A stretch of 53,451 nucleotides of DNA from Devosia psychrophila (GTDB lineage: Bacteria; Pseudomonadota; Alphaproteobacteria; Rhizobiales; Devosiaceae): assembly GCF_000971275.1 (NCBI RefSeq), contig NZ_LAPV01000239.1, forward strand, positions 1-53,451, read 5' to 3'. Positions 8,614 to 21,580 of the stretch are shown piece after piece. Made by a program: the position numbers and the translations under genes. The notes beneath the pieces are model-generated. The model was not told the origin of the DNA and did not search any database. It saw nothing but the letters and a program-made list of their open reading frames with translations. The stretch's first letter is position 1, and each line of letters begins with the position of its first letter.

Positions 8614-10296
8614 ATGACCATCAACCTCACCATCCCCGATATTCAGGAACTGAAGCCACGCATCACCGTCTTCGGTTGCGGCGGCGCTGGCGGTAACGCC
8701 GTCAACAACATGATCGAGTCCGGGCTGGATGGGGTCGACTTCGTCGTCGCCAACACCGACGCGCAGGCACTGGCGCTGTCCAAGGCCCAGCGTATCATCC
8801 AGCTTGGCGTCAATGTAACCGAAGGCCTCGGCGCCGGTTCGCACCCTGAAGTGGGCCGCGCGGCTGCCGAAGAGAGCTGGGACGAGATCAATGATCATCT
8901 GTCCGGCTCGCATATGGTGTTCATCACCGCCGGCATGGGCGGCGGCACCGGCACCGGCGCAGCACCAGTTATCGCCCGCGCAGCCCGCGAACAGGGCATC
9001 CTGACCGTCGGCGTAGTCACCAAGCCCTTCAACTTCGAAGGCAATCGCCGCGCCCGCCTGGCTGAAGATGGCATCGATGAGCTGCATCGCCATGTCGATA
9101 CGCTGATCGTCATTCCGAACCAGAACCTGTTCCGCGTTGCCAACGAGAAGACCACCTTTGCCGACGCATTCGCGATGGCCGACCAGGTGCTGTTCTCCGG
9201 CGTCGCCTGCATCACCGACCTGATGGTCAAGGAAGGCCTGATCAACCTCGACTTTGCCGACGTGCGCGCCGTGATGCGCGGCATGGGCAAGGCAATGATG
9301 GGTACCGGCGAAGCATCGGGCGAAGATCGTGCCCGCCACGCTGCGGAGGCTGCCATTGCCAACCCGCTGCTTGACGATGTGTCGATGCACGGTGCGCGCG
9401 GCCTGCTGATCTCGATCACCGGCGGCCCGGACCTGACCCTTTATGAAGTCGACGAGGCGGCAAGCCGTATTCGTGAAGAAGTCGATCCCGATTGCAACAT
9501 CATCCTCGGCGCCACCTACGATCCGACCCTTAGCGGCACGATCCGGGTCTCCGTCGTGGCCACTGGCACCGACGCAACCATGGTGCAGGCGCTTGAGCCG
9601 GCAAAGCCGCATGCTTCGCGCACGCCGCTGGAAGTGCGCCGCCACGTGCCGGTCGAGCCGACCCGCGCCCAGATCGAACGTGCTGCTGTCGCGACTGCCG
9701 CGCCGGTGCCGCAGATGATCGAGCATGATGTCGAAGCCGCCATGGTCCAGGCATTCAATATGGCAACGCATGCTTCGTCGCAGCCGCAGGCCTATGATGC
9801 CCGCGAAGACGATGGCGTGTTCGTCGAGCCTTACATTCCGGCTGCCGAAAGCATGCACGAGACCGAAGACTCCCCTGCCATGGATGATTCGCCGGTTCCA
9901 AGCGTCTATGTGCCGTCCCACGCCGCTCGCCCCGAGGGTCAGCGCCGCATGCCGCGCACGGAAGAGCTTCCAGTTGTTGCGAGGCGGTCACAGGGGCCGC
10001 AGGAACGGCATGAGGCCGAGCCGCGCAATGCGCGTGCGCTGTTCAAAAAACTGGCGTCCAATGTTGGCCTCAACCTGGGCCAGCAGGCGCCTGCCGCCAA
10101 GGATGAAACCGCCTATTCGGTAGCCGACGACGCAGCTGCTCGAAGTGCAATTGAGGCAGGCGGCGCAAGGGGTTCCCGCGTTGCTCCGGCCGTCGACGGT
10201 GCGCGTGGCAATCTTGATGCCCACGGTCGCCAGCCGACCCCGGCACCACAGAAAGATAGTCTCGAAATACCGGCTTTCCTGCGCAAGCACGGTTAA
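8614..10296 (+). CDS. ftsZ: FtsZ, tubulin-like division GTPase
   Basis: FtsZ forms the cytokinetic Z-ring. The GTPase core occupies about residues 1-320, with GCGGAGGN (21-28), the tubulin signature GGGTGTG (109-115), FNFEGNRR, and a T7-type loop NLDFADVR. A long, variable, acidic/Pro-rich linker (about 325-545) follows, then the conserved C-terminal peptide [12 protein letters not shown] that binds FtsA and ZipA-like partners. At 560 residues it is of the long form common in Hyphomicrobiales. ATG 8614 puts [20 protein letters not shown] at the N-terminus. The gene is monocistronic between an upstream GTTAAC pair and a strong terminator. Confidence 0.97.
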   Translation: MTINLTIPDIQELKPRITVFGCGGAGGNAVNNMIESGLDGVDFVVANTDAQALALSKAQRIIQLGVNVTEGLGAGSHPEVGRAAAEESWDEINDHLSGSHMVFITAGMGGGTGTGAAPVIARAAREQGILTVGVVTKPFNFEGNRRARLAEDGIDELHRHVDTLIVIPNQNLFRVANEKTTFADAFAMADQVLFSGVACITDLMVKEGLINLDFADVRAVMRGMGKAMMGTGEASGEDRARHAAEAAIANPLLDDVSMHGARGLLISITGGPDLTLYEVDEAASRIREEVDPDCNIILGATYDPTLSGTIRVSVVATGTDATMVQALEPAKPHASRTPLEVRRHVPVEPTRAQIERAAVATAAPVPQMIEHDVEAAMVQAFNMATHASSQPQAYDAREDDGVFVEPYIPAAESMHETEDSPAMDDSPVPSVYVPSHAARPEGQRRMPRTEELPVVARRSQGPQERHEAEPRNARALFKKLASNVGLNLGQQAPAAKDETAYSVADDAAARSAIEAGGARGSRVAPAVDGARGNLDAHGRQPTPAPQKDSLEIPAFLRKHG

Positions 10297-10325
10297 TATC
10301 TTAAGTGTAATTTCGAAGAAGATTG

Positions 10326-10356
10326 CTCGGTGCGACTTTCGCACCGAGTTTTTTTT
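10326..10356 (+). terminator. Rho-independent terminator after ftsZ
   Basis: A perfect 9-bp stem, CTCGGTGCG (10326-10334) with CGCACCGAG (10340-10348), a 5-base loop and eight T residues. It separates ftsZ from lpxC. Confidence 0.92.
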
Positions 10357-10406
10357 GGCTAACACCATCCAGGACGTGTTGGGCTTGTGGTCGGAGTCAT
10401 TCGAGT

Positions 10407-11369
10407 ATGTATAAACTGTCCACGCGTCAGCGTACCCTTGCGGCTGCGATCAATTTCGCCGGCTATGGTGTTCACAGCGGCCAGCCGGTGACGCTGACCA
10501 TCAGTCCCGGCGCTCCCGATAGCGGCTTGACCATCTGTCGCGTGCGCGGCGATGGCACCATTACCGGCCCCGTCCCGGTGCATTTTTCCCGCGTTACGCG
10601 CACCACGCTTTGCACCACGCTCGACCTTGGCGACAGCTTCAGCGTCGCGACCATCGAACATGTCACCTCGGCCCTCAGCGGCATGGGCGTCGACAACGCG
10701 CTGATCACGCTCGATGGCGGCGAATGCCCGATTCTTGACGGCAGCGCGCGGCCCTTCGCCGACGCCATACTGGCCGTCGGCCTCGACATCCAGCCGGCGC
10801 AGCGCAAGTTCCTCAAGGTGCTGCGAGCCGTTACCGTGCGCAACAATGACGCTTTCGCGGCCCTCGAGCCCTACAATGGTAGAGCGCTCGATCTCGAGAT
10901 CGACTTCGACAGCAAGGTCATCGGCCGCCAGCGCATGATCTTTGACTGGACGCCGCGCCGCTACTACGAAGATGTGTCCCGTGCGCGCACCTTCGGCTTC
11001 GTGCGCGATGCCAAGATTCTCCGCCAGGCCGGCTATGCCCTGGGCTCCAGCCTCGACAATTCCATCACGGTGCACGAAGACCGCATTCTCAATCCGGGCG
11101 GCCTTCGCTACGAGGACGAATTCGTGCGCCATAAATTGCTCGACGCGATCGGCGATCTATCGCTGGGCGGGCTGCCGATTTGGGGGCGTTTCCGCTCCTA
11201 CAAGGGCGGCCACGCGCTCAACGCCCATGTGCTGACCGGTCTCTTTTCCAGTGAAGCCAACTATGAGATAGTTGGCGCCGAAGACCTGCCGCTCGAATAC
11301 GAGGCTTTCGAAGACCAGCCCAAGGGGCTAGAGGTCAATCATTTCCTGCGGTCCGTGCGCCGGTCCTGA
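10407..11369 (+). CDS. lpxC: LpxC, UDP-3-O-acyl-GlcNAc deacetylase
   Basis: LpxC is the zinc deacetylase that commits UDP-3-O-acyl-GlcNAc to lipid A synthesis. The ATG at 10407 gives 320 residues; a longer frame from 10323 runs into the ftsZ terminator and is not real. Zinc ligands are His85 (TIEHVTSALSGMG) and the HKLLD pair His242/Asp246; His274 (GGHALNAH region) fits the general acid/base. DGSARPF (111-117) is also conserved. The position between ftsZ and bamD matches other Alphaproteobacteria. Confidence 0.96.
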   Translation: MYKLSTRQRTLAAAINFAGYGVHSGQPVTLTISPGAPDSGLTICRVRGDGTITGPVPVHFSRVTRTTLCTTLDLGDSFSVATIEHVTSALSGMGVDNALITLDGGECPILDGSARPFADAILAVGLDIQPAQRKFLKVLRAVTVRNNDAFAALEPYNGRALDLEIDFDSKVIGRQRMIFDWTPRRYYEDVSRARTFGFVRDAKILRQAGYALGSSLDNSITVHEDRILNPGGLRYEDEFVRHKLLDAIGDLSLGGLPIWGRFRSYKGGHALNAHVLTGLFSSEANYEIVGAEDLPLEYEAFEDQPKGLEVNHFLRSVRRS

Positions 11370-11452
11370 TCTGGATGGCGTCGCGCCACAGTTTTGATCA
11401 ATTTACTAACTACGCCGCCTGCAGGCAGTTTCGTATAAGGACGGGGCACTTC

Positions 11453-12289
11453 GTGACAGTTGACGCTATTGGTGCTTTCACCGGCCGGGCATCCCGGTTC
11501 CTTGCCGTTGCCCTGATGGCAGCCATTCTCGCCGGCTGCAGCATGTTTGGTGCGCCCAAGGTCAAGGACGAGCCGATAATTCCGGCTGCCGCTCTGTATC
11601 AGCGGGCGCTGGACGACATGGATCGCCAGTATTTCGCGACGGCCATCAAGTCGCTCGAACAGCTGGACCGGCAGCATCCGGGCGACCCGATGGTCGAGAA
11701 ATCCAAGTTGATGCAGGTCTATGCCAGCTATCGCAGCGGCAAGTTGCCGGAGGCGATCCTCGCCGCCGACCGTTTCATGGCGCTCTATCCTAATGGCCAG
11801 GACGCCGCTTACGTTCTCTATCTCAAGGGCAATGCCTACTTTGCCCAGATCAAGGACATTACGCGCGACCAGCAGCTTTCGGCTGACGCCATCGAAACCT
11901 ACAGCCTGGTGATTTCGACCTATCCCAAGTCCGAATATGCAACCGACGCCAAGGAAAAGCTGCTGGTGGCCTATGACCAGCTCGCCGGCAAGGAAATGTC
12001 GGTTGGCCGCTACTATCTCGGCCAGGGCCAGTATACCGCCGCCATCAATCGCTTCCGCGTCGTCGTGGAAACCTGGCAGACCTCGACCCAGATCGAAGAA
12101 GCCCTCTATCGCCTGACCGAAGCCTATCTGCTGCTTGGCCTGACCAATGAAGCCAGCACCGCCGCTGCCGTTCTGGGACACAACTACCCGTCCAGCAGCT
12201 GGTATAAGGAAGCCTTCGAACTATTGGGCAAGCAGGGGCTGGCCCCAACCGTCAACAGCGGCAGCTGGATGGCCGGCCTGAAGAAGTAA
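11453..12289 (+). CDS. bamD: BamD, outer-membrane assembly lipoprotein (ComL)
   Basis: BamD is the essential TPR lipoprotein of the BAM complex, which inserts beta-barrels in the outer membrane. I chose the GTG at 11453 (278 residues) with AAGGA upstream at 11437-11441. It gives a type II signal peptide ending LAGC, with the lipidated Cys near residue 31; the longer frame from 11375 would bury this signal. TPR-like repeats fill the rest: ALYQRALDDMDRQYFATAIKSLEQLDRQHPGD (in part) and YPKSEYATDAKEKL. The order lpxC-bamD-recN-ligA is conserved in the order. Confidence 0.93.
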   Translation: MTVDAIGAFTGRASRFLAVALMAAILAGCSMFGAPKVKDEPIIPAAALYQRALDDMDRQYFATAIKSLEQLDRQHPGDPMVEKSKLMQVYASYRSGKLPEAILAADRFMALYPNGQDAAYVLYLKGNAYFAQIKDITRDQQLSADAIETYSLVISTYPKSEYATDAKEKLLVAYDQLAGKEMSVGRYYLGQGQYTAAINRFRVVVETWQTSTQIEEALYRLTEAYLLLGLTNEASTAAAVLGHNYPSSSWYKEAFELLGKQGLAPTVNSGSWMAGLKK

Positions 12290-12320
12290 GGACTTCCAAC
12301 TAATATGTTGCTAGTTTGTT

Positions 12321-12352
12321 CCGGGGCGCTACAATGCGTCCCGGTTCGTTTG
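12321..12352 (+). terminator. Possible terminator after bamD
   Basis: A 9-bp stem, CCGGGGCGC (12321-12329) with GCGTCCCGG (12336-12344), includes one G-U pair and has a 6-base loop; the trailing TTCGTTT is a poor T-tract. No clear GTTC-N7-GTTC SOS box is seen between here and recN. Confidence 0.4.
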
Positions 12353-12463
12353 TACGACCAGTCCTGTGCGTAATGGCGAATCCCGCTTTCGCGGAAATCA
12401 CTCGGCAATGGTAAGACACGTGCAGTATCCGCGCCTTGCGGCACGAAGTTTGGGAATACGCGC

Positions 12464-16364
<3,901 letters not shown>

Positions 16365-16445
16365 CGTGTCTTGAGGGAAAGTGGACGCAGGATTTGCGTC
16401 CGAAACGCGTCAGAGCATAGACTGATCCAGTCCGGGGAGGACAGA

Positions 16446-17732
16446 ATGCGTCAATGGCCGATAGCGACTGCAATCCTTTTGGCCATGGCGCTGCCGGCCG
16501 CTGCAAGCGAAGCTGGGGACATGCTTGCCCAGCGCCTCTATGACGGCACGCTCGCCGAGGGCTATGACGATACGATCAGGCTGTGCGATGAATACAACTC
16601 CGATGCCTGCTTCGCGGCCGGACTGAGCGAGTTTCTGGGTGGGATCGAGGCACTGTCGCGGGCCATGTATCGCCATGGCGCGACGACCCCGAGCACGCCA
16701 GTAGCGGCGCTGTTGCTGGGCATGGACATGATGGGCGAAACCGGTGTGCCCGGCAATTCCAGTCCGGAACCGCTCAGCTACGCGCAGCTGCGGACTATTC
16801 TGGGTGACTTTGTTTTCGCGCTCGATACGGCGCGTGCCCACTTCGAGATGGCCGATATCGGCACCGGCTATGTCATCACCATCGACCCGCTCAAGGTACG
16901 CGTCGACCTTGACGGGGATGGCACGGCCGAGGCAGTCGAGACGCTGGGTGCACTGCTTGGATCGGTCAATGCATTCGGTGGCATGGCAGCGCCCGACGCT
17001 TCACAGGCAGGTGGCAAGGACAAGACGCCGGACAGCGAACCGACCGACACCACCATAGGGTTTGATAATGCCGATGCGATCTGGTTTGCCGGTTACACCC
17101 AGGTCGTCGCCGCGCCGATCGATCTGCTGCTGGCGCATGATTTCTCGGACTTCTTCAGCACCTTTCTGCATCGGGTATTTCCCAAGGCGGGGCTGCCGAT
17201 GCAGGAATATTCGACGGGCGGCACGCTGTTCATGGACGCCGACAGCGACTCCTATATCGCCGACCTCATCGCAGCCATTCACACCGTAGATTTCCCTGTC
17301 ATCGACGCAGCGCGCCTCGCCGGGGTGCGCGATCGCCTCAAATCCATCACCGCATTGTCGCGGCAGAACTGGAAATCCATCCTGGCCGAGACCGACGATA
17401 ACCGCGAACTGGTGCCATCGCCCAGACAGACCTCGATAGTGCCCGACATGGCGGTGACCGAGAAAACCGTCGCCGCATGGATGACGACGCTCGATACGTT
17501 CGACCAGATACTCGACGGAAAATTGCTGGTGCCTCATTGGCGCTTCGATCAAGGTTTCGATCTTAAGGCCTATTTCGAAACCGCCAGTGAAACCGACCTC
17601 GTCCTGCTGATCTCCGGTTCAGCCGCGCTGCCCTACATAAAGCCCGGCCCCATCGCCGACGCCCAAAGCTTCGCCGAAGCCAATGAGGCATTCGGTGCCG
17701 ACTGGCTCAACTATGCCTTCTGGTTCAACTGA
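16446..17732 (+). CDS. Secreted protein of unknown function
   Basis: I do not recognise the family. ATG 16446 follows GGGGAGG, and the 428-residue product has a signal peptide (MRQWPIATAILLAMALPAAAS) with cleavage after the AAA region. The body is mostly helical and acidic. VDLDGDGTAEAVE near 155-167 looks like an EF-hand-type calcium loop, and a low-complexity acidic stretch (about 180-205) divides the N- and C-terminal halves. Conserved-looking segments are FLGGIEALSRAMYRHGA (near 62-78) and WFAGYTQVVAAPIDLLLAHDFSDFF (in part, near 213-237). It probably acts in the periplasm. Its neighbours are two small secreted proteins on the same strand. Confidence 0.75.
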   Translation: MRQWPIATAILLAMALPAAASEAGDMLAQRLYDGTLAEGYDDTIRLCDEYNSDACFAAGLSEFLGGIEALSRAMYRHGATTPSTPVAALLLGMDMMGETGVPGNSSPEPLSYAQLRTILGDFVFALDTARAHFEMADIGTGYVITIDPLKVRVDLDGDGTAEAVETLGALLGSVNAFGGMAAPDASQAGGKDKTPDSEPTDTTIGFDNADAIWFAGYTQVVAAPIDLLLAHDFSDFFSTFLHRVFPKAGLPMQEYSTGGTLFMDADSDSYIADLIAAIHTVDFPVIDAARLAGVRDRLKSITALSRQNWKSILAETDDNRELVPSPRQTSIVPDMAVTEKTVAAWMTTLDTFDQILDGKLLVPHWRFDQGFDLKAYFETASETDLVLLISGSAALPYIKPGPIADAQSFAEANEAFGADWLNYAFWFN

Positions 17733-17755
17733 TCCGTCCTTTCGTGGAGACTTCC

Positions 17756-18223
17756 ATGCGCCTTGCTCCCCTTGCCGCCGGCCTGTTCCTGGCCTTCGCC
17801 GGCTCGGCTTTTGCCCAGTCCTTTACCGAGCCCGCCGACCTGCTCGAAGCCTTCTACAAACCCTATTTCGACGGCAGTTTTCCTGACGACGAGAGCCAGT
17901 TTCGCTCGACCGAACTGCAGGCGCTGTATGACAATGATGCCGAAACCACGCCGGAAGGGGAAATGGGCGCCCTCAGCTTCGACCCCTATGTCGATGGGCA
18001 GGATTTTGAAATCACCGATTTTGAAATCGGCGCAGCCGGCATCGCAGGCGACTATTCCTCCGCCGACGTCACCTTCAAGAATTTCGGTGAGTCCCGCAGC
18101 CTGATGTTCGAAATGGTCCGCGAAGACGGCGGCTGGAAGATCGACGACGTGGTGTCGAACAACCCGGACAATCCCTATCGGCTGAGCGAGATATTCGCCG
18201 AGGCTGCCGGGGAAGTGGAATAG
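17756..18223 (+). CDS. Secreted DUF3828-like protein, paralogue 1
   Basis: A 155-residue protein with a signal peptide ending near AGSAFAQ. The mature part, with DLLEAFYKPYFDG, an ADVTFKNFG strand and the terminal DGGWKIDDVVS strand, resembles DUF3828, a small NTF2-like periplasmic family of unknown role. ATG 17756 is preferred over GTG 17744 because GGAGA lies properly upstream of it. The product at 18500 has the same layout (signal, KALVSAIYDNYQLG, FDQPRLLSIAMIKQDDGWKVDDVSS in short pieces), so the two look like paralogues. Confidence 0.75.
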   Translation: MRLAPLAAGLFLAFAGSAFAQSFTEPADLLEAFYKPYFDGSFPDDESQFRSTELQALYDNDAETTPEGEMGALSFDPYVDGQDFEITDFEIGAAGIAGDYSSADVTFKNFGESRSLMFEMVREDGGWKIDDVVSNNPDNPYRLSEIFAEAAGEVE

Positions 18224-18245
18224 CAGAGTAGCAGAGTAGGAAGAA

Positions 18246-18361
18246 TACCCCCACCTAACCTCCCCCTGAAAAGGGGGAGGAATCTATCCAGCTTTTGGCA
18301 CCATCTTTGTCAATCACCGGCGGAATTCCTCGCCCTATCAGGGGGAGGCGAGGAGGGGGTA
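18246..18361. repeat. Intergenic repeat element, family 1, copy upstream of the second DUF3828 gene
   Basis: The left arm TACCCCCACCTAACC... (18246-18266) runs into TGAAAA and GGGGGAGG; the right arm GGGGGAGGCGAGG...GGTA is at 18341-18361. Between them is a spacer with TTTTGGCAC and CACCGGCGGAATTCC. The copy at 19020-19132 has the same arms, and its spacer repeats the GGAATTC-GCCGGTGATT module inverted. Confidence 0.75.
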
Positions 18362-18499
18362 CCGCAACAAAGACTCTTCTCGGCTACACCCCAACCTTTC
18401 CAACTCTTCATCTGCCCGCCGCAAATCCGACACTGGCCAACCACGATCGCGCCGCGAGCCATCGCTAGCCATGAGCCAACGTGATCCGAGGGCAACACG

Positions 18500-18991
18500 A
18501 TGCGATTGAGTCTGGCGATAACTGCGCTGGCACTGCTGTCTCCTGCCGTACAGGCGGCCGAGAGCTATGACGATCCCAAGGCGCTGGTGAGCGCCATCTA
18601 CGACAACTACCAGCTCGGCCGTACCGTTGCCGATCCGTCGGTGTATTACTCGACGCGGTTGAAGGCGATTTTTGACCAGGCGATCGAGAACGACGTGTTC
18701 GCCAGCGATGCAGCCATGAGCGGCTCCGAGTTCACGGTGGACGCGGTGTTCAACCCGTTCCTGCCCGACCTCAATGCTTTGCTATTCGACGTCGTTATCA
18801 GCGAGCCCGCCTTGGTGGCCGATAGAGCCATCGTAACGGTAAACTACCACAACTTCGACCAGCCCCGCCTGCTCAGCATCGCGATGATCAAGCAGGACGA
18901 CGGCTGGAAGGTCGATGATGTCAGCTCGATGGGCAATGAGGACCACTGGCTGCTGAGCTGGGCGCTGACGTATGACCCGCTGGGATTTTAA
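18500..18991 (+). CDS. Secreted DUF3828-like protein, paralogue 2
   Basis: A 163-residue secreted protein (signal peptide MRLSLAITALALLSPAVQAA) of the same DUF3828-like type as the gene at 17756: an N-terminal helix with DDPKALVSAIYDNYQLG, a central acidic part, and a C-terminal sheet ending DDGWKVDDVSSMGNEDHW. Function unknown; an NTF2-like fold suggests ligand or peptide binding in the periplasm. It is separated from its paralogue by 276 bases of repeat DNA and is followed by a second repeat element, so it lies between two copies of the same intergenic element. Confidence 0.75.
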   Translation: MRLSLAITALALLSPAVQAAESYDDPKALVSAIYDNYQLGRTVADPSVYYSTRLKAIFDQAIENDVFASDAAMSGSEFTVDAVFNPFLPDLNALLFDVVISEPALVADRAIVTVNYHNFDQPRLLSIAMIKQDDGWKVDDVSSMGNEDHWLLSWALTYDPLGF

Positions 18992-19019
18992 GCGGCCAAG
19001 GGGAGATTATTCTAGAGGG

Positions 19020-19132
19020 TATCCCCACCTCGCCTCCCCCCGATAGGGGGAGGAATTCTGCCGGTGATTTTGGCACAATAGCGCCCGATACTGGATCAGT
19101 TCCTCACCGCAGAATGAGGGCAAGGTGGGGGT
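19020..19132. repeat. Intergenic repeat element, family 1, copy downstream of the second DUF3828 gene
   Basis: The left arm TATCCCCACCTCGCC... (19020-19040) is followed by AGGGGGAGG, a spacer with GGAATTCTGCCGGTGATTTT and TTGGCAC, and the right arm GAGGGCAAGGTGGGGGTA (19115-19132). It sits between the convergent ends of the DUF3828 gene and the aminopeptidase gene, where its hairpins could also stop transcription from both sides. Confidence 0.75.
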
Positions 19133-19160
19133 ACCCAACAGGACTTTCCTAGCCTCAGCC

Positions 19161-20984
19161 CTACAATTCGCCAGTCGCATCCTTCAGCCAGTCGCGCACC
19201 TTACCCTTCACCTTCCCGCCGATCGCCTGCCACACCATCTGATGGTAGTCGTCCAGCCAGGCCCGTTCGGCCCCGCCGAGCAGCGACTTGCGGATCAGGC
19301 GCTTGTCGATCGGGGCCAGGGTCAGCGTTTCAAATTCCAGATAGCCGGGGAATTTCACGCTCTCGACCACGGTGATCAGGTTTTCGATGCGGATGCCGTA
19401 TTCGCCGGTCTTGTAGTAGCCGGGCTCGTTCGAGACGACATTGCCGGCTTCCAGCGGCAGCGTGGCGCGCGGGGAAATGCCCACTGGGCCCTCATGCACC
19501 CCCAGATAGGCGCCGACGCCGTGGCCCGTGCCGTGATTGTAGGTAATGCCGTCCTGCCAGAGGAATTGCCGCGCCAGCACATCAAGTTGGGCCCCGCTGG
19601 TTCCCTTAGGGAAGCGCGCCATGGAAATGGCGATCATGCCCTTGAGCACGCGGGTGTAGCGGTCGCGCTGTTCGTCACTCGGCTTGCCGGTCGATAGTGT
19701 GCGGGTGATGTCGGTGGTGCCGGACAAGTATTGCGCACCTGAATCGACCAGCATGATCTCTCCAGCATTGAGTTTGCGGTCGGTCTTGTCGCTTACGCGG
19801 TAGTGCACGATGGCGCCATTGGGTCCAGAGCCGGAGATGGTGTCGAAGCTGGCATCAACGCAGCTCTCGTCTTCGCGGCGGAAGGCTTCCAGCGCCGTGA
19901 CAATGCCGATTTCGGTGAGCTTGCCCCTAGGGGCTTCATCATCGAACCAGGCGAGGAATTTGGCCAGCGCTACACCGTCCAGCGTGTGTGCCTCATGCAT
20001 GCCCGCCAACTCGGCAGCATTTTTTCGCGACTTCGGCAGCAGCACCGGATCGCGCTTTTCGATCAGCTTGGCGCCGGCGTCCTTAAGCGACACTGCAACA
20101 GCTTCCGGCGCCGATGCCGGGTCGATCAGCACGGCCTTGCCGCTTCCGCCCAAGACCTTGAGCGCTGCCGCAAAATCAGTGCTGCTTTCGACGCCGGCAA
20201 CCCCTGACAGCGATTGCCTGATCTCATCGGTGATCTTCGCCGGATCGAGATAAAGCGTTGGCTCGCCCGACTGTGGCACAATGGCGAAGCCCAGCACGAA
20301 GGGCGTGTTGGGAACGTCGCGGCCGCGCATGTTGAACAGCCAACAGATCGATTCGGGTAGTGTCAGCACCGCCGCATCGGCATGGTCGGCGGCCAGCGAG
20401 GCCTGGATTTCGGCAATCTTGTCGGCGGAGGTTTGCCCAGCTCGGTTATGGCCGAGGAACTCGATGCTCGACACCGGCGCGCCCGGGCGGTCGGTCCAGA
20501 TGGAATCGACCAGGTTATCGCTGGAGACCAGCGTCGCGTGACCCTCAAGCAGCTTGGCCGTTTCTCGCACTTCGCCGGGAGTATGCAGCCATGGGTCATA
20601 GGCAATCCTGCCGTCCGCTGGCACCAGCGTCTTGGCCTCATCGTTGAGCCCGCCACGATCAGTCTGGAATACGGTGACGAGATCGGTGTCGGTCTGGGCT
20701 GGCGCCTGCAGCGTGTAGCGGCTGTCGACGAACAGGCCGGCCTTGTCGTTGCCGACCAGCACCAGCCCGGCCGAGCCGGTAAAGCCCGTGACATAGGCCA
20801 AGCGCGCTTCGCCCAGCGGCACCGACTCGCCACGATGGGCGTCGGCGCGCGGAATCAGGAAGCCATCGACACCAGCGGTTGCCATCGCTTCGCGGAGTGC
20901 GGCGAGGCGGGGGGCAACATTGGTTTTGTCGGCCTTTTCCTCAAAGCTCTGGAATACTGTGGGCGGAAAGCTCTGGGCGGTCAT
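19161..20984 (-). CDS. Xaa-Pro aminopeptidase (M24B, aminopeptidase P)
   Basis: This is a cytosolic metallopeptidase that removes N-terminal residues preceding proline. Initiation at 20984 (607 residues), behind AAAGGAATTC, is better than the 12-residue longer frame from 21020. Two creatinase N-terminal domains are followed by the M24 pita-bread domain. Metal-ligand motifs are VDSGAQYLSGTTDITRT, HGTGHGVGAYLGVHEGP, NEPGYY and YGIRIEN, giving the Asp-Asp-His-Glu-Glu set. The 600-residue size matches the three-domain eukaryote-like/rhizobial form rather than the 440-residue E. coli PepP. It is divergent from the microprotein gene at 21096. Confidence 0.93.
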   Translation of the reverse strand: MTAQSFPPTVFQSFEEKADKTNVAPRLAALREAMATAGVDGFLIPRADAHRGESVPLGEARLAYVTGFTGSAGLVLVGNDKAGLFVDSRYTLQAPAQTDTDLVTVFQTDRGGLNDEAKTLVPADGRIAYDPWLHTPGEVRETAKLLEGHATLVSSDNLVDSIWTDRPGAPVSSIEFLGHNRAGQTSADKIAEIQASLAADHADAAVLTLPESICWLFNMRGRDVPNTPFVLGFAIVPQSGEPTLYLDPAKITDEIRQSLSGVAGVESSTDFAAALKVLGGSGKAVLIDPASAPEAVAVSLKDAGAKLIEKRDPVLLPKSRKNAAELAGMHEAHTLDGVALAKFLAWFDDEAPRGKLTEIGIVTALEAFRREDESCVDASFDTISGSGPNGAIVHYRVSDKTDRKLNAGEIMLVDSGAQYLSGTTDITRTLSTGKPSDEQRDRYTRVLKGMIAISMARFPKGTSGAQLDVLARQFLWQDGITYNHGTGHGVGAYLGVHEGPVGISPRATLPLEAGNVVSNEPGYYKTGEYGIRIENLITVVESVKFPGYLEFETLTLAPIDKRLIRKSLLGGAERAWLDDYHQMVWQAIGGKVKGKVRDWLKDATGEL

Positions 20985-21095
20985 GGGCGGAATTCCTTTG
21001 CCGGAGTGCGCCCCGGTCATGGCTGGCGTGTCGCGATTGGCATGGCAAATTGCCAGCCGCGCACTAGCTTAGTGACATACACAAGGAGAGCGAAG

Positions 21096-21230
21096 ATGGC
21101 ACAGGACAAGAATTTCATTAGCCGGGCTTTCGACGCGCTGATGGCTGGCCGCGAGCGCCAGGCACAGCTTTACGTCGAGCGGTTCGAGCGCGACTACGGC
21201 AAGCTGAACCGCAAATTAACAAAGCGGTAA
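21096..21230 (+). CDS. Microprotein of unknown function, 44 residues
   Basis: ATG 21096 has a strong AAGGAG at 21083-21088. The product reads MAQDKNFISRAFDALMAG then RERQAQLYVERFERDYGKLN and a basic RKLTKR end. It is basic, with no membrane segment or signal, and would form one long amphipathic helix. It resembles the product of the 21352 gene in layout: KN-F near the start, a GRE motif in the middle and TKR at the end. No family is recognised. Confidence 0.65.
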   Translation: MAQDKNFISRAFDALMAGRERQAQLYVERFERDYGKLNRKLTKR

Positions 21231-21351
21231 GGGGACTTGCGAGTCTTGCAGGGCTGGTCTGAGCAATCTGGTCTAACCGAAGTCCCGATATGAGACTATC
21301 TAGATTGCGACGGAGGCAATAGACCAAAGTCAAAGTGCATGGAGACTGAAA

Positions 21352-21483
21352 ATGACCGAGAGCAAGAACGATTTCCGCAAGGCCCTGGGATCCGTCATAG
21401 ACGCCCGTGGCCGTGAATCGAGCCGCCAAGTCAGCTATCGCATGCAGCACCAGCTGATCGGCGCGTTTACCAAGCGCCCATAA
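21352..21483 (+). CDS. Microprotein of unknown function, 43 residues
   Basis: ATG 21352 follows GGAG (21341-21344). The product begins MTESKNDFRKALGSVIDARG and ends in LIGAFTKRP. It is basic, probably helical, and shares the KN-F, GRE and TKR landmarks with the 44-residue product 120 bases upstream. It is followed by a hairpin with a T-tract, which supports a real transcription unit. Function unknown. Confidence 0.62.
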   Translation: MTESKNDFRKALGSVIDARGRESSRQVSYRMQHQLIGAFTKRP

Positions 21484-21516
21484 GGCCGCTGTAGTTTATA
21501 GCTGACGATCTGATCG

Positions 21517-21547
21517 ATCCCCGGAGCATGCTTCGGGGATTTTGCTT
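21517..21547 (+). terminator. Rho-independent terminator after the microprotein pair
   Basis: ATCCCCGGAGC (21517-21527) pairs with GCTTCGGGGAT (21530-21540) with one G-U pair, with a few closing bases probably open as loop; TTTTGCTTTT follows. Confidence 0.75.
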
Positions 21548-21580
21548 TTCTGGTCTTGAAGTGATGCTTCAACACACTCG

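Noticed and set aside
8551..9921. 456-codon open frame antisense to ftsZ
   Set aside because: Shadow of ftsZ; composition typical of antisense frames, no ribosome site or motif.
16383..16403. Hairpin GGACGCA...TGCGTCC after ligA as a terminator
   Set aside because: Seven-pair stem but no T-tract; too weak to annotate.
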